From Bernardetiaceae bacterium (GTDB lineage Bacteria; Bacteroidota; Bacteroidia; Cytophagales; Bernardetiaceae): a stretch of 49,135 nt of DNA. A program made the translations under genes and the position numbers. Location: positions 1-49,135 of the forward strand of contig JAFIER010000147.1 of assembly GCA_020832465.1 (NCBI GenBank), read 5' to 3'. Below are positions 1 to 9,700 of this stretch, piece after piece; position 1 is the stretch's first letter; each line of letters begins with the position of its first letter. The notes under the pieces are model-generated. The model was not told the origin of the DNA. It saw only the letters and a list, made by a program, of their open reading frames with translations, and ran no database searches.

Positions 1-24
1 GAAAGAGGGGATATAAGGGTGTAG

Positions 25-66
25 GTCAAGTTGGTAAATCGACTTAGGTAGTCTCAGCACTCACAT
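25..66 (+). repeat. Dispersed repeat family 2, copy A
   Basis: This stretch starts GTCAAGTTGGTAAATCG and ends CACTCACAT. It aligns without gaps to the reverse complement of 34781-34822 at about 33 of 42 positions, and to 2966-3006 at about 32 of 41 with one gap. It lies 3' of the symporter gene, which reads on the minus strand. I see no coding potential. It may be the end of a small non-autonomous element; the other end was not found here. Confidence 0.55.
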
Positions 67-110
67 TTTAAAAAATATAGCCCGAAGTTCCAGCTTAGGA
101 AGTGGATTAT

Positions 111-130
111 AACGAAGCTGGTGCTTCGTT
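111..130. repeat. Short hairpin with GAAGC/GCTTC stem
   Basis: An 8-bp perfect stem, AACGAAGC with GCTTCGTT, closes a TGGT loop. The same core (GAAGC, loop TGGT, GCTTC) recurs at 22285-22302 with a different outer base pair. Both sites lie near a TATAGC motif. Confidence 0.5.
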
Positions 131-132
131 AC

Positions 133-177
133 TACAGGCGCACTAAGGTTTTTTTGAAAAACCTTAGTGCGCCTGTA
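133..177. terminator. Strong hairpin 3' of the symporter gene
   Basis: A 21-bp perfect stem with loop TTG lies 15 bases past the symporter stop codon. The left arm reads TACAGGCGCACTAAGGTTTTT. On the minus strand there is no long U tract after the stem, so it may be a terminator or a 3' stabiliser. Its shape, with a long perfect stem, 3-nt loop and A/T-rich apex, matches the hairpin family seen across the window. Confidence 0.6.
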
Positions 178-191
178 TGTGAGGTGTTGTG

Positions 192-1436
192 TTAGACTTT
201 TAGCGTCTCACCTTCTGTTTTGGCAATGATAACAGCGCCACAGCTATCGCTCCATACGTTTACCGTAGTTCTACACATATCCAAGATTCTATCTACGGCG
301 AGAATCAGCCCGACCCCTTCAAGTGGGAGTCCGACTGCGGTTAGGATTACAGTAATCATAACTAATCCAGCCATAGGTATGCCTGCTGCCCCAATAGAAG
401 CAAGCAATGCCGTTGCGACAACGAGGAGCTGATCACCTACTCCTAAGTTGATACCATAGGCTTGTGCAATAAACATCGCAGCGACGCATTCATAAAGTGC
501 CGTGCCATCCATATTGATTGTTGCACCGAGAGGTAGCGTAAAGCTCGATATTTTGTTTGAGACTCCACTTCCATTTTCTACGGAGTGCATAGACATAGGC
601 AAAGTTGCGCTAGAGGAGGAGGTAGAGAAAGCCATAAGTAATGCAGAGCGCATAGCTTGAAGATGCCTCCAAGGATTTGCCTTAGCTACAATACGAATAT
701 AAAGAGGTAGAATAACAAAAGCATGAACGAATAATGCCAGTAAAACTGTAATCATATACTTACCCAGACGACCGCCCACGGCAAGTAGTGCGTCGTTATT
801 ACCAGCCTGCTCTGCAACGACTTCGGCCACGATACCAAAAACACCAAAAGGTGTAAAAAGAATGATAAACATGGTAATTTTCATCATTACGTCAAACGCT
901 CCGTTGAAAAAATTGATAAGTGCGTCCTGCTGCTTATTGTCTTTAACCTTAGTGATGAAAAAACCAAAAATAATAGCGAAAAAGATAATAGAAAGCATGT
1001 CTCCCGTTCCAAATGCTTTAAATACATTTTCAGGGACAATGCGCAAAAGCGTTTCTGAAAAACCTACCTGCGTAGCATCAACCTCGCCTACGGACTGCTC
1101 AAAGCCCAACTCTGCGCCTACACCTGGACGTATAACATTGACAAAAAGCAAGCCTGTAAAAATAGCTAATACACTGGTAGACAAGTAATAAAGTATTGTT
1201 TTTGTACCTAAACGTCCTAAATTATCTCCAGTACCTAAATTTGTAATTCCAGAGATAATTGAACTTAGTATTAAAGGTACGATGACCATCTTGAGCCCGC
1301 GTAAAAAAAGTTTACCCATCCAAGCGACATATTCTACACTCTCATGTGCGAAGTATCCAAATAAACCGCCAAGGAATAAAGCGATTAAAATCTGCCAATG
1401 TAAAGCCAAGCCTAGAAAACGAGGAGTAGCACTCAT
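192..1436 (-). CDS. Dicarboxylate/amino acid:cation symporter (DAACS family)
   Basis: An inner-membrane secondary transporter of the GltPh/GltP/DctA family, 414 residues, the usual length. Visible signatures are the serine-rich re-entrant loop STSSSSATLP (about residues 271-280), NMDGT in TM7 (308-312), the second re-entrant loop around AAGIPMAG (350-357), and TM8 with D386, R389, T390 and N393. In GltPh the Asp and Arg of this D-x-x-R-T-x-x-N motif bind the substrate amino group and side-chain carboxylate. Their conservation favours an acidic amino acid or C4-dicarboxylate driven by Na+ or H+. It is monocistronic on the minus strand, with a strong hairpin 15 bases after the stop. The ATG gives the expected short cytoplasmic N-terminus before TM1. 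The exact substrate cannot be decided. Confidence 0.93.
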   Translation of the reverse strand: MSATPRFLGLALHWQILIALFLGGLFGYFAHESVEYVAWMGKLFLRGLKMVIVPLILSSIISGITNLGTGDNLGRLGTKTILYYLSTSVLAIFTGLLFVNVIRPGVGAELGFEQSVGEVDATQVGFSETLLRIVPENVFKAFGTGDMLSIIFFAIIFGFFITKVKDNKQQDALINFFNGAFDVMMKITMFIILFTPFGVFGIVAEVVAEQAGNNDALLAVGGRLGKYMITVLLALFVHAFVILPLYIRIVAKANPWRHLQAMRSALLMAFSTSSSSATLPMSMHSVENGSGVSNKISSFTLPLGATINMDGTALYECVAAMFIAQAYGINLGVGDQLLVVATALLASIGAAGIPMAGLVMITVILTAVGLPLEGVGLILAVDRILDMCRTTVNVWSDSCGAVIIAKTEGETLKV

Positions 1437-1791
1437 AATGTTGTTGTTCTTTAATTCTGTTTTATACTAAAAACCCTCGAGGATTTTCAATGACCTGTGA
1501 GGATTATATATTTGAATCCGAAAATTAAGAAAAATTAGTAGTAAAACAAAATACTGCGTCGTTATCAAATAGCTGCCGTAGTTCAAGAAACGTCTTAAAA
1601 GCATACCAACAAGATTTCTTTGCAGCATATTATTTTTCAAGGCATGTTAATAAATATCAAAAGGCAAGAAAAGGTAAGCATACAGCAAGGTTCTTATTTT
1701 TTTTGGGTCAAGGCTTGTAAATGATATTTCATGCAGAAATATAGTTTCTAAGCCTTTTTTGGATAAGCCTATCTATAAGATTGTTGTGTAT
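1437..1791. other. Gene-free gap of 355 bp
   Basis: No supportable gene. It should hold the symporter promoter, reading leftward. A short imperfect direct repeat is visible, CCTCGAGGATT at 1475-1485 and CCTGTGAGGATT at 1494-1505. The rest is A/T-rich sequence without clear structure. A GTCAAGGCTTGTAAAT motif near 1707 resembles repeat family 2 only weakly. Confidence 0.4.
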
Positions 1792-2931
1792 CTACCTACC
1801 TTGAATTTTAAGAAACTGATGCCAAGTTTTGAAATCTGACCATATCTCGTCATCAAAATCTGTGGGTTTGTTAGGTCGCTTGCCTTGATTATTTTGCATC
1901 ATACTCGAATCAAAAATAGCCCAGCCAGAGTAGTAAGCAAATCGCGTAAAGGCTGTGGGGAAATCATTGTTGGATTTAGAGGCATTTAGGTGAGCTTCTA
2001 AGGCTATAAAGCTGACTATTCTGCGTTCTATTTCTTCTTGCTCTTCGCTATAAGTTTCTATAAAAAACTTATCTAACACGTACTGCTGCGGTTCTTTTTT
2101 ACGATAAAAAAAAGAATTATTGTCATATTCATAACGTAAAAATGCCCAGTCTGAGCTATTGATAAGCAAATAATGCGGTTTTTTATGGGTTGATTTTTTT
2201 TCTCGATAGGTTATTTCGTATAGCAAATCATTGTTTTGCTCATAGATTTTATGGATTTTGAAGTTGTATTTTTTCAAATCTTTTTTTGTAAAAATAATTT
2301 TTCTCAGGTCATAGTTTCTGATGTTGTGCTTTTGATTGTAAAATAAATTGATGTATGAAGGGTCTATTGATTTTGGAGAGCCATAGAGTTTGCCTCTAAA
2401 ATTGTGGATAGCAAAACTCCATTTGCTTTTACGTTTTTTTTGGTACAAGCTAATAATTGTCTCACGTTCGGCGTAGGGATAATCGCCATTTACAAATTCT
2501 TTTTCACGTAAAAAGCCTTTGTAAAGCACCGATTTTTTGCCATAATTTCGATTGACTTTGCGCAGAGCACGCTTCACGATATCTTCGGCAGTAAGAGGCT
2601 TATCGCTCACGATTATTTCAGAAATTGCGCATGCTGACGATTCAAGTGCAATATGTAACGAATCCTGTCCTATGGCTACTTTTTTGTTGCGATAAGCGAC
2701 ATGAGAAACGGTAATAGAATCTGGTCGCACATTTTGAGGCAATACGAAATAGCCCGCAGTATCTGAGATAGCAAAAGCCATTGTATTAGCTTTGTAATAA
2801 ATGTGTGCACCAGCAATGCCTTCTGCTGTTGTTTGATTTGTAATGACACCGCTAATAGGAGTTTGCGCTTTAACTGCGCCCCAAAGAGTGCATGATAGAA
2901 ATAGTAGGCTGAGATACAAATATTTTTTCAT
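1792..2931 (-). CDS. Exported CarboxypepD_reg-like domain protein
   Basis: A 379-residue protein with a clear signal peptide: MKK, a hydrophobic stretch, and cleavage after VKAQ. The first ~85 mature residues look like a carboxypeptidase-D regulatory-like beta-sandwich (ISGVITNQTT, GIAGAHIYY, SDTAGYFVLP). The segment TAEDIVKRALRKVNRNY that follows is typical of Bacteroidota cell-surface proteins in which this domain precedes a large C-terminal region. The Lys/Tyr-rich C-terminal ~270 residues I cannot assign. The ATG at 2931 was chosen because an upstream in-frame ATG at 3039 would add 36 residues before the signal peptide and run through a 24-bp hairpin. Function unknown; probably periplasmic or outer-membrane associated. 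Confidence 0.8.
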   Translation of the reverse strand: MKKYLYLSLLFLSCTLWGAVKAQTPISGVITNQTTAEGIAGAHIYYKANTMAFAISDTAGYFVLPQNVRPDSITVSHVAYRNKKVAIGQDSLHIALESSACAISEIIVSDKPLTAEDIVKRALRKVNRNYGKKSVLYKGFLREKEFVNGDYPYAERETIISLYQKKRKSKWSFAIHNFRGKLYGSPKSIDPSYINLFYNQKHNIRNYDLRKIIFTKKDLKKYNFKIHKIYEQNNDLLYEITYREKKSTHKKPHYLLINSSDWAFLRYEYDNNSFFYRKKEPQQYVLDKFFIETYSEEQEEIERRIVSFIALEAHLNASKSNNDFPTAFTRFAYYSGWAIFDSSMMQNNQGKRPNKPTDFDDEIWSDFKTWHQFLKIQGR

Positions 2932-2965
2932 TTTTTTGTTGTTGCTTAAATTCTGGGGGTTGTAT

Positions 2966-3006
2966 TTCAAGTTTGTAAATTGGCTTAGATGGTATCCAGC
3001 ACTAAC
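2966..3006 (+). repeat. Dispersed repeat family 2, copy B
   Basis: The segment around TTCAAGTTTGTAAATTGGC matches copy A at 25-66 at about 32 of 41 positions. It runs directly into the long hairpin at 2989-3039, so the two elements overlap here. Confidence 0.5.
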
Positions 3007-3039
3007 AGTTTTTTGAAAACTGTTAGTGCTGGATACCAT
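2989..3039. terminator. Very strong perfect hairpin between fabF and next gene
   Basis: A 24-bp perfect stem closes a 3-nt TTG loop. The left arm begins ATGGTATCCAGCACTAACAG and the inner part is the family core CACTAACAGTTTT. It sits about 160 bp past the fabF stop and about 60 bp before the next start on the same strand. It is likely to end or process the acpP-fabF transcript and is a member of the 3-nt-loop hairpin family. Confidence 0.65.
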
Positions 3040-3200
3040 TATTAAAGTTGTCGTACAGCAGTTTTAACACAGTTGCGTTAGTTATAAAAAAAAGAGACAA
3101 GGCATTTTATTGCGCTATCTCTTTTTAAGTTTTGCCTATTTTATTCGAGGGTGTGATAGGCTTAGTTGTTAAATATCAGACATTTAGACTACTTTACTAT

Positions 3201-4457
3201 CTACCCTTCGTATTTTCTTAGAAGTACAGATGCGTTATGTCCACCAAAGCCAAAGGTATTGCTCAAAGCTACCTTTACTTCTCTTTTTTGGGCTTTATTA
3301 AATGTAAGGTTTAGGTCTGCGCTAATTTTCTCGTCTAGTTCAAAATGATTGATTGTAGGCGGTATAATACCTTTATGAATGGCCAGCAAAGATGCGATAG
3401 TTTCGGCTACACCAGCAGCACCGAGCAGGTGCCCTGTCATAGATTTTGTAGAGCTAATATTGAGTTTATTAGCGTGCTCGCCAAAGACATCTACTATGGC
3501 TTTAATTTCTTGAATATCACCTAATGGAGTTGAGGTTCCGTGTACGTTTACATAATCTACTTCTTCGAGTTTTATACCAGCATCATTGATAGCATCGAGC
3601 ATGACCGACTTTGCGCCTAATCCTTCGGGGTGTGGTGCTGTGATATGATAGGCATCAGCGGTGAGTCCTCCTCCAATGACTTCGGCATAAATAGTGGCTC
3701 CTCTTGCTTTAGCGTGTTCGAGCTCTTCGAGGATAAGTGCTCCTGCACCTTCTCCCATTACGAATCCATCTCTGTGCTTATCAAATGGTCTTGAAGCGGT
3801 TTTTGGGTCATCATTTCTTTCAGATAGGGCTTTCATTGCGTTAAAACCACCGACCCCTGCGGGCGTTATGGTAGCTTCGGAACCACCGGTTACGATAACA
3901 TCAGATTTACCCAATCTGATATAGTTATAAGCATCTATGATAGCATTTGTAGAAGAGGCGCAGGCTGATACTGTTACGAAGTTAGGCCCTCTGTATCCGT
4001 ATTTAATAGAGATGTGGCCGGCGCAGATATCTACAATCATTTTAGGGATAAAGAAGGGGTTAAACCGGGGTTTTCCGTTTCCTGTGGCGAATCCACCGAC
4101 CTCTTCTTCGAAAGTAGTTATACCTCCGATACCAGACCCCCAGATAACGCCTGCACGCTCTGGTGCAATATTTTTACCTGTTTCTAAACCAGCGTGCTCT
4201 ACGGCTTCGGAAGCAGCTACGAGTGCATACTGTGTAAAAATATCCATTCTGCGCGCTTCTTTGCGGTCTATATGGTTTAGGGGATCAAAGCCTTTGAGTT
4301 CGCAGGCAAATTTTGTTCTAAAGTGGGTCATATCAAAATAAGTAATTTCTGCGGCACCACTTATACCTTTTTCAAGATTTTCCCAATATGTTTCTAAGTT
4401 ATTTCCTATAGGCGTAAGTGCGCCCATACCTGTTACGACTACACGTTTGAGTTCCAT
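3201..4457 (-). CDS. fabF: Beta-ketoacyl-ACP synthase II
   Basis: Condensing enzyme of fatty acid elongation: it joins malonyl-ACP to acyl-ACP in the cytoplasm. The 418-residue product matches the family length. The thiolase-fold catalytic triad is visible as C166 (VSACASSTNA), H306 (NVHGTSTPLGD) and H343 (SMTGHLLGAAG), plus the FGFGGHN gating loop at 403-409. The start at 4457 (MELKRVVVTGMG) was chosen because the ORF extends 48 residues upstream through a non-conserved segment encoded by an AAAC microsatellite. It lies about 215 bp downstream of acpP on the same strand, the standard acpP-fabF pair. The rnc gene that often follows fabF in Bacteroidota is not here; a long hairpin and an unrelated gene follow. 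Confidence 0.97.
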   Translation of the reverse strand: MELKRVVVTGMGALTPIGNNLETYWENLEKGISGAAEITYFDMTHFRTKFACELKGFDPLNHIDRKEARRMDIFTQYALVAASEAVEHAGLETGKNIAPERAGVIWGSGIGGITTFEEEVGGFATGNGKPRFNPFFIPKMIVDICAGHISIKYGYRGPNFVTVSACASSTNAIIDAYNYIRLGKSDVIVTGGSEATITPAGVGGFNAMKALSERNDDPKTASRPFDKHRDGFVMGEGAGALILEELEHAKARGATIYAEVIGGGLTADAYHITAPHPEGLGAKSVMLDAINDAGIKLEEVDYVNVHGTSTPLGDIQEIKAIVDVFGEHANKLNISSTKSMTGHLLGAAGVAETIASLLAIHKGIIPPTINHFELDEKISADLNLTFNKAQKREVKVALSNTFGFGGHNASVLLRKYEG

Positions 4458-4501
4458 AATATTACCTACAATCTTTATAATGTAAATGTTAAAATATTTG
4501 T

Positions 4502-4521
4502 GTTTGTTTGTTTGTTTGTTT
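4502..4521. repeat. Tetranucleotide microsatellite in fabF leader
   Basis: Five tandem GTTT units on the plus strand (AAAC on the coding strand) lie between acpP and fabF, about 45-65 bp upstream of the fabF ATG. Such tracts can vary in length by slippage. It is outside the chosen fabF reading frame, so any effect would be on the leader. Confidence 0.75.
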
Positions 4522-4672
4522 GGTTCTTGCCCTAAAGTCATAAAGACTTGAGAATAGAGAAAAATTGAGCATAAAGGGAGTTTATTTGACCTTTTATTCA
4601 AGTCAGTAGCTCTTCTTTATCGCTTTTTTGATTTTCATATCCTCAAGTCTTTACTATGGCATACTAAATCTT

Positions 4673-4918
4673 TTACGAATTAGCTTTCAATTGCTCTTCA
4701 ATGTAAGCAATAGCCTGACCTACTGTAGCTATGTTTTCAGCTTGGTCATCGGGGATACCGAGGTCGAATTCTTTTTCGAATTCCATGATTAACTCTACGG
4801 TATCGAGCGAATCCGCTCCTAAATCATTAGTAAAGCTTGCTTCAGGAGTTACCTCTGAGGCTTCTACGCCAAGTTTTTCGACGATGATGTTCTTTACTTT
4901 TTCTGCAATTTCTGACAT
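4673..4918 (-). CDS. acpP: Acyl carrier protein
   Basis: An 81-residue acidic four-helix carrier protein that holds fatty acyl intermediates on a phosphopantetheine arm. The attachment site is S37 in [11 protein letters not shown], and [12 protein letters not shown] forms the helix II-III region. Length and charge are typical. It is the first gene of the acpP-fabF pair. Start ATG at 4918; the upstream leader has no obvious Shine-Dalgarno sequence. Confidence 0.98.
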   Translation of the reverse strand: MSEIAEKVKNIIVEKLGVEASEVTPEASFTNDLGADSLDTVELIMEFEKEFDLGIPDDQAENIATVGQAIAYIEEQLKANS

Positions 4919-5079
4919 TTGAAATTTATTTTTGAGTGACTAAATAGAAAATAAGCACGAAATACATAAGTTTATATATTTTCGGCTATAGAATCAACTG
5001 CTTTGCAAATTTAGATGCAAGTTTACACAATTTTTTGCAAATCCCAATATTTTAAAGCGAAAAAAGCAAAACAGATTAT

Positions 5080-6417
5080 TTACTCGGTTGTATAATCAGC
5101 TAATGCAAGCAGTGCAAAGTAACTGATTCCAAATAAGTTATCATCTTTATAAGCTAATTTTTGTGTATCAAAGGAAAATTTAGAAAAATAACTTTCCTCG
5201 CTTTTTACAATATTTTGAATATGTTGCTGGACGAGCACCTTATTTAATTTTTTATTGTTCAACACAAAATCTTTCTTACTTCCCAGCTCACGGAAAAACT
5301 CATCATTGGATAGGCGCAGGTACAGGTGCATCAGTCTCCTTGTCGGCGAAGGCAATCCAAAATTAAACAAGCTATAACCTGCTATATATTCCAAGATAAC
5401 AGGTATCAAATGTTGCTGTGCGCTATTTTGATACCATTGAATTGCTTTGAGTTGGCTATTGAGAAACTGTGCAATTTTTTGCTGATAAGCGGGTTTGGCA
5501 ATGCCAAATGTGGACTTTGTAGCATAAAAATTATTATTCAGTTCCTCGTCAGAGGCGTTATATAGGTTTTTAAGAATTTTCTCAACTTGTTTATTTTTTT
5601 CGTTTACAGTACTTCCATCTTTACTAAAAAAGTTTTGATGTGCCTGCTCTATTTGGCTTAGTATTGTGCCCTCTGGTGTCAATAAATAATCAATTTTATA
5701 AAGTGCATTGAGAAGCACGTAAGAAACCGCACCATCAGCATTTTCAGCCCATAGCGGTTTTGCTTGCTCGAAAGCTTGCTCGAGCCATTGATGAAAATAA
5801 TGTTTTTTGATGGCGACCTCCGAGGGCGCAAGTGCGATAACGTGGGGATCGTCTGCGGATTTCAAATCTCGGAATTCCTCGAGCAGTAGGTCATCTTGCT
5901 GGTCGGCACGTGTAGCAATTTCTCTTAGGCCATTGTATAGCTTACCGGGGAATCCGTCTTCTGTAAGTGTTGTAAATCTCATGCATATTGCGTCATCGTT
6001 GAGTGAAAATGCGCTATAAATAAGCTCATAGTTCATTTCCATGAGTTTTCTATGCAATGCTAAATTTGGATTAGGCGAAATAGCTACCCTTACTTGGCCA
6101 ACGAACTCCTGCCTATTTGCATATCCCTGAATTTGTTTCGAGCCTTGATAAATTGAAAAGCGAAGGGAAAAATCTTCTTTGCCCTTTTCTTCAAAAGAAA
6201 AGCTCACGTTTTCCTCTTCGTCATCGAGCAGGTAATGAAAAAATTCTATGTAAGATTGCAAATAATTTTCTTGTTCGAAGTGCATAATAGCACGGTCCCA
6301 AGCATCGTGTTTTTCTGGCGATTTGTGCGCATCAGAATAGCGTCCGAAGCGAACTGAAAGTTCCTCGTCGGCAACTTGTGGATTGCCAAAAATAGAAGAA
6401 AATATTCGTTTAAGCAT
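5080..6417 (-). CDS. Unknown cytoplasmic protein, 445 aa
   Basis: I do not recognise this family. The product has no signal peptide and no membrane segment. An N-terminal basic patch (MLKRIFSSIFG) is followed by an acidic alpha/beta region (about 40-180: ENVSFSFEEKGKED, FSLRFSIYQGSKQ, then a loop rich in N and P). That region is loosely reminiscent of YbjN/type III-chaperone-like folds, which is a guess from its pattern of short strands and an amphipathic helix. A mostly helical C-terminal half rich in Q, N, K and L follows (about 190-445). It is preceded by a composite repeat element and transcribed in the same direction as acpP and fabF, but 160 bp away. Start ATG at 6417. Confidence 0.75.
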   Translation of the reverse strand: MLKRIFSSIFGNPQVADEELSVRFGRYSDAHKSPEKHDAWDRAIMHFEQENYLQSYIEFFHYLLDDEEENVSFSFEEKGKEDFSLRFSIYQGSKQIQGYANRQEFVGQVRVAISPNPNLALHRKLMEMNYELIYSAFSLNDDAICMRFTTLTEDGFPGKLYNGLREIATRADQQDDLLLEEFRDLKSADDPHVIALAPSEVAIKKHYFHQWLEQAFEQAKPLWAENADGAVSYVLLNALYKIDYLLTPEGTILSQIEQAHQNFFSKDGSTVNEKNKQVEKILKNLYNASDEELNNNFYATKSTFGIAKPAYQQKIAQFLNSQLKAIQWYQNSAQQHLIPVILEYIAGYSLFNFGLPSPTRRLMHLYLRLSNDEFFRELGSKKDFVLNNKKLNKVLVQQHIQNIVKSEESYFSKFSFDTQKLAYKDDNLFGISYFALLALADYTTE

Positions 6418-6499
6418 ATTTTATTTTTTGAAATCTACCCTTCAAGCACAAAGCTATGAAAAAGTAAACTTTATTAAGCACTTTATAAAAAATTGTTAA

Positions 6500-6640
6500 G
6501 CCAATTTCATACCTCTATACATTTTTCCATAACGTGGGGGTTGCAGCCCCCAGAGGCTATGGAAAAATGAGCTTAGAAATAACATTTCTCTGAGAAATGT
6601 TATTTCTGGCTGCCGAATATCTATGTAGTATGAGCCAATT
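6500..6640 (+). repeat. Composite hairpin element, copy 1, with flanking 7-bp repeat
   Basis: The element runs about 6507-6633. Imperfect terminal inverted repeats begin TCATACctCTATACAT (left) and, on the reverse strand from the right end, TCATACTACATAGAT. Inside are hairpin B (6520-6569; arms CATTTTTCCATA / TATGGAAAAATG with an inner GGGGG/CCCCC stem) and hairpin A (6575-6607; 15-bp arm AGAAATAACATTTCT, loop CTG). GCCAATT flanks both sides (6500-6506 and 6634-6640), as expected for a target-site duplication. The other copies are at 17748-17858 and 29522-29638. Confidence 0.7.
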
Positions 6641-6715
6641 TGTACACTACACTGTGTTTTTATAGTTTCAGAACAAACATTTTTTGTGCGATATTATTTT
6701 TAAGTGTTACGGACT

Positions 6716-9700
6716 TTAAACTCCTATCAACGGCAATCGGATATAAAAAACAGTACCTTCGCCTACTTCTGTTTCGAACCAAATTTCACCTCCGGCGTGT
6801 TCAACTCCTCTTTTAGCTACGGCAAGTCCAATACCTGAACCGGTGGATTTAGTAGTAAAATTAGGTAAAAATATTTTAGATGCAACCTCTTTATCAATTC
6901 CTTTTCCGTTATCTCTAATGGTTATGAGGACTTCCTCTTGATCACCTTGTAATTCTATATGAATATGGGCTTCTCTATCAGTAGGTGTAGCCTGTATTCC
7001 ATTGATAATCAAATTTGTAAGAATACGCCCCATGAGCTTGCTATCTCCTCCTACGATAAACTCGCCTTGGTCTATGCTTGCACTTAGGCGCACAGAGCCG
7101 TCGTTTTTGTAAAGCAAAAAGCTATTTTGTAGTACTTCTGATACATCAAATTTTTCATTTTTAGGGATGGGCATTTTGGCGAAAGCCGAGAATGACGATG
7201 CTATATCGCTGAGCGTATCAATCTGCCCTATGAGTAATGATACGGATTTTTGCAGTGCTTTGTTTTCTTTCCCCAAAATTCTATCCAAATGTTGTAGTGT
7301 GAGACGCATAGGAGTGAGCGGGTTTTTTATTTCGTGTGCGACTTGCTTTGCCATTTCCCTCCATGCTGATTCTTTCTCACTGCGTGCGAGAGCGGCCTTG
7401 CTTTCCTCGAGTTTCAAAAGCATTTGATTATACTCGTTTACGAGGAGACCTATTTCGTCCTTAGAGCGATATTCTAAAGGTTTATTTTCTTGGCTCAATG
7501 AAGTTCGCTGTATTTTTTGCGTAAGCAGCTTCAATGGCTCTGTAAGAATGCGAGAGGCGAGGTAAGAAAATCCCAATAGTGCGATAAACATTCCTGTAAA
7601 TACGTTCATTATGGTCGTCAATATTTCTATAATTTGCTGTTGGGCGCGCTGCTGGGATTCAAAAAATGGAAGTCCGATTACGCCGATAGTCGTTGCTGAT
7701 TGGGGGGAGCGTAGGCTTACATAAGCGGAGCTAAACTCTAAACTACCGACGGATTCGTTCAGGATAGTGCGTTGCTGATTGCTCTCGAGTAGGCTCGCTA
7801 CCGCCTCTGGATTGAGCCGCCTAATAAGCAAGCCATTGTCATAAATGACGGGCTGGCTCGAGACCAGCAGTTTGCCCTCCGCATCAAAGAGGTTAATCTC
7901 TGTTTGGGTTAGCTTGGCAATCTCGATGAGCTGCTCGAGTAGCCTATCACGAGAGAGTTTGCCCTCTATATAGCGTTCTAAATCTAAGGTCAGGTTCTGA
8001 CTCACGTTCTCGGCTTTTTCGTAATAAGCCTCTATGATTTCGTTTTTATTTTCAGAATTTAGCACACTGATAATCAGCACACTAATAAGTAAAACGGGCA
8101 GAAAAAATGCCATATTCAAATAAAGCTGAATGCGCCCTGTGAGGTTGAGACGCAGGCTACGCTTCTCTACGGCGAGGCGATATATGGCAGTGAGGCTCAA
8201 AGTTGTGAGCGTCAGAATCAAAAACAAAAAAGAGATATTCGAGAACACACGCTTTAATGGATATACAGCAGAAGCAATGACAATAAGTTTGTCGTTTTTG
8301 CTCAGTATCAAATAAGTTCGGCTTTGATATGAAATCAATGCTTTATCTTCGGTTTTATAATTTAAAAATTTTTCATACAGGGCTTTGTCCAATTCAAAAT
8401 TGCCATAGCTATATACCATTGCTTCGTCTGAAAAAATAGCATAACTAAAGGCATCTTTACCAGAGGGCGCGGCAAAGCGTTGGTCTAGAAGCAAATTAGG
8501 ATATACGCTATTGGGAATAATTTTTTTCAATCTTAGGTCTAAAATAAGTCTACCACCAGCAAGGCTCTGCTCTGGTTCGATGTGCAAAAAGCATAAATAA
8601 CGCTTTGTTCCACTGCTAATGTCATTGATAAAAAAGATATTAGGATATTCCGTTGCCAGCTCGGGGATTGCCCATTTTTGTTCGAGCGAATCGTAATGAG
8701 CTACGCCCTCTTCGTATGGCGTACCGGCACCATTGAATAGCAATACACTCACTTCGTATTTATCAAAATAATTACCGAGGTAGAAGCGTCTAATTTTTTT
8801 AGAAATAACATCTTTTTGTAGCAAAGGGGCTATCATACGACTTCGAATCAAGGGGTCTTCTTCGATGCGCTGCAGTGCTTCGTGCATGAAATACTCGCCT
8901 GGTAGGTCGTTTTCTACCAAAATTTTATCAGCAAATTTTTCCTTTGTAATTCTATCCCTACGCTGCTCAAACTTATAAATTGTATAAGCACCCAAAATAG
9001 CACAAAGCATAGAAAAGGCAAATAAATACAAAAAAGTTTGATAGCTCAAACTGCGCTCCGAGAGCCTTACTGGCATCAAAAATCCAATCCACATATAGAT
9101 AATATGCAAACTAATAAGCCATACTATTTCGTCCCATGAGAAATCAAAAAAAGAAAACAGTGGCGTAGCAAAAATCATCAAAGCCGTCCAGAATAAACGT
9201 CTCACACGACTCACGCCCGCACTCTCAGCAGCATAAAAAGCGGCGTGCATGACCAAAAAATAAGTCAGCGAAACAAGCATAAAAATAGCATAGCACACAA
9301 TGCGCAATAGCGAAAAATCAAGACTTTCACCAATATCTAAGGAGAGTTGGGAGTTGATATATAAGCTTTTTAGCGTAGAAAAATGATAGCCCAAGGTCAG
9401 TAATCCCAATAAAAAATAAAAACTCAAACCCAGCTCCTGCCACCTATAAGATAACTTACGCAAATAAGAAACAGCCAAAATGCGCCGCCCATACCGACTC
9501 CAGTAAGCTGCCAAGAGCAATAGAGCTAAAATATTGAAAAACAAATCGCCTAATGAAGGGGCAAACTCCGAAGAGGCGTAATAATCAGAACGAAAGAGCG
9601 GAATATCCATGCCCGAAAAAGGCAATTCAAAATAAAGCATCAAACCGCGCAAAAGTAAAAGGTTGGAAGCCATGACGATAAGCCCTAAAAAAGGACGGTT

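Noticed and set aside
4458-4601. N-terminal extension of fabF by 48 residues
   Set aside because: The extension is encoded by the microsatellite leader and does not resemble ketoacyl synthases, which start at MELKRVVVTG.
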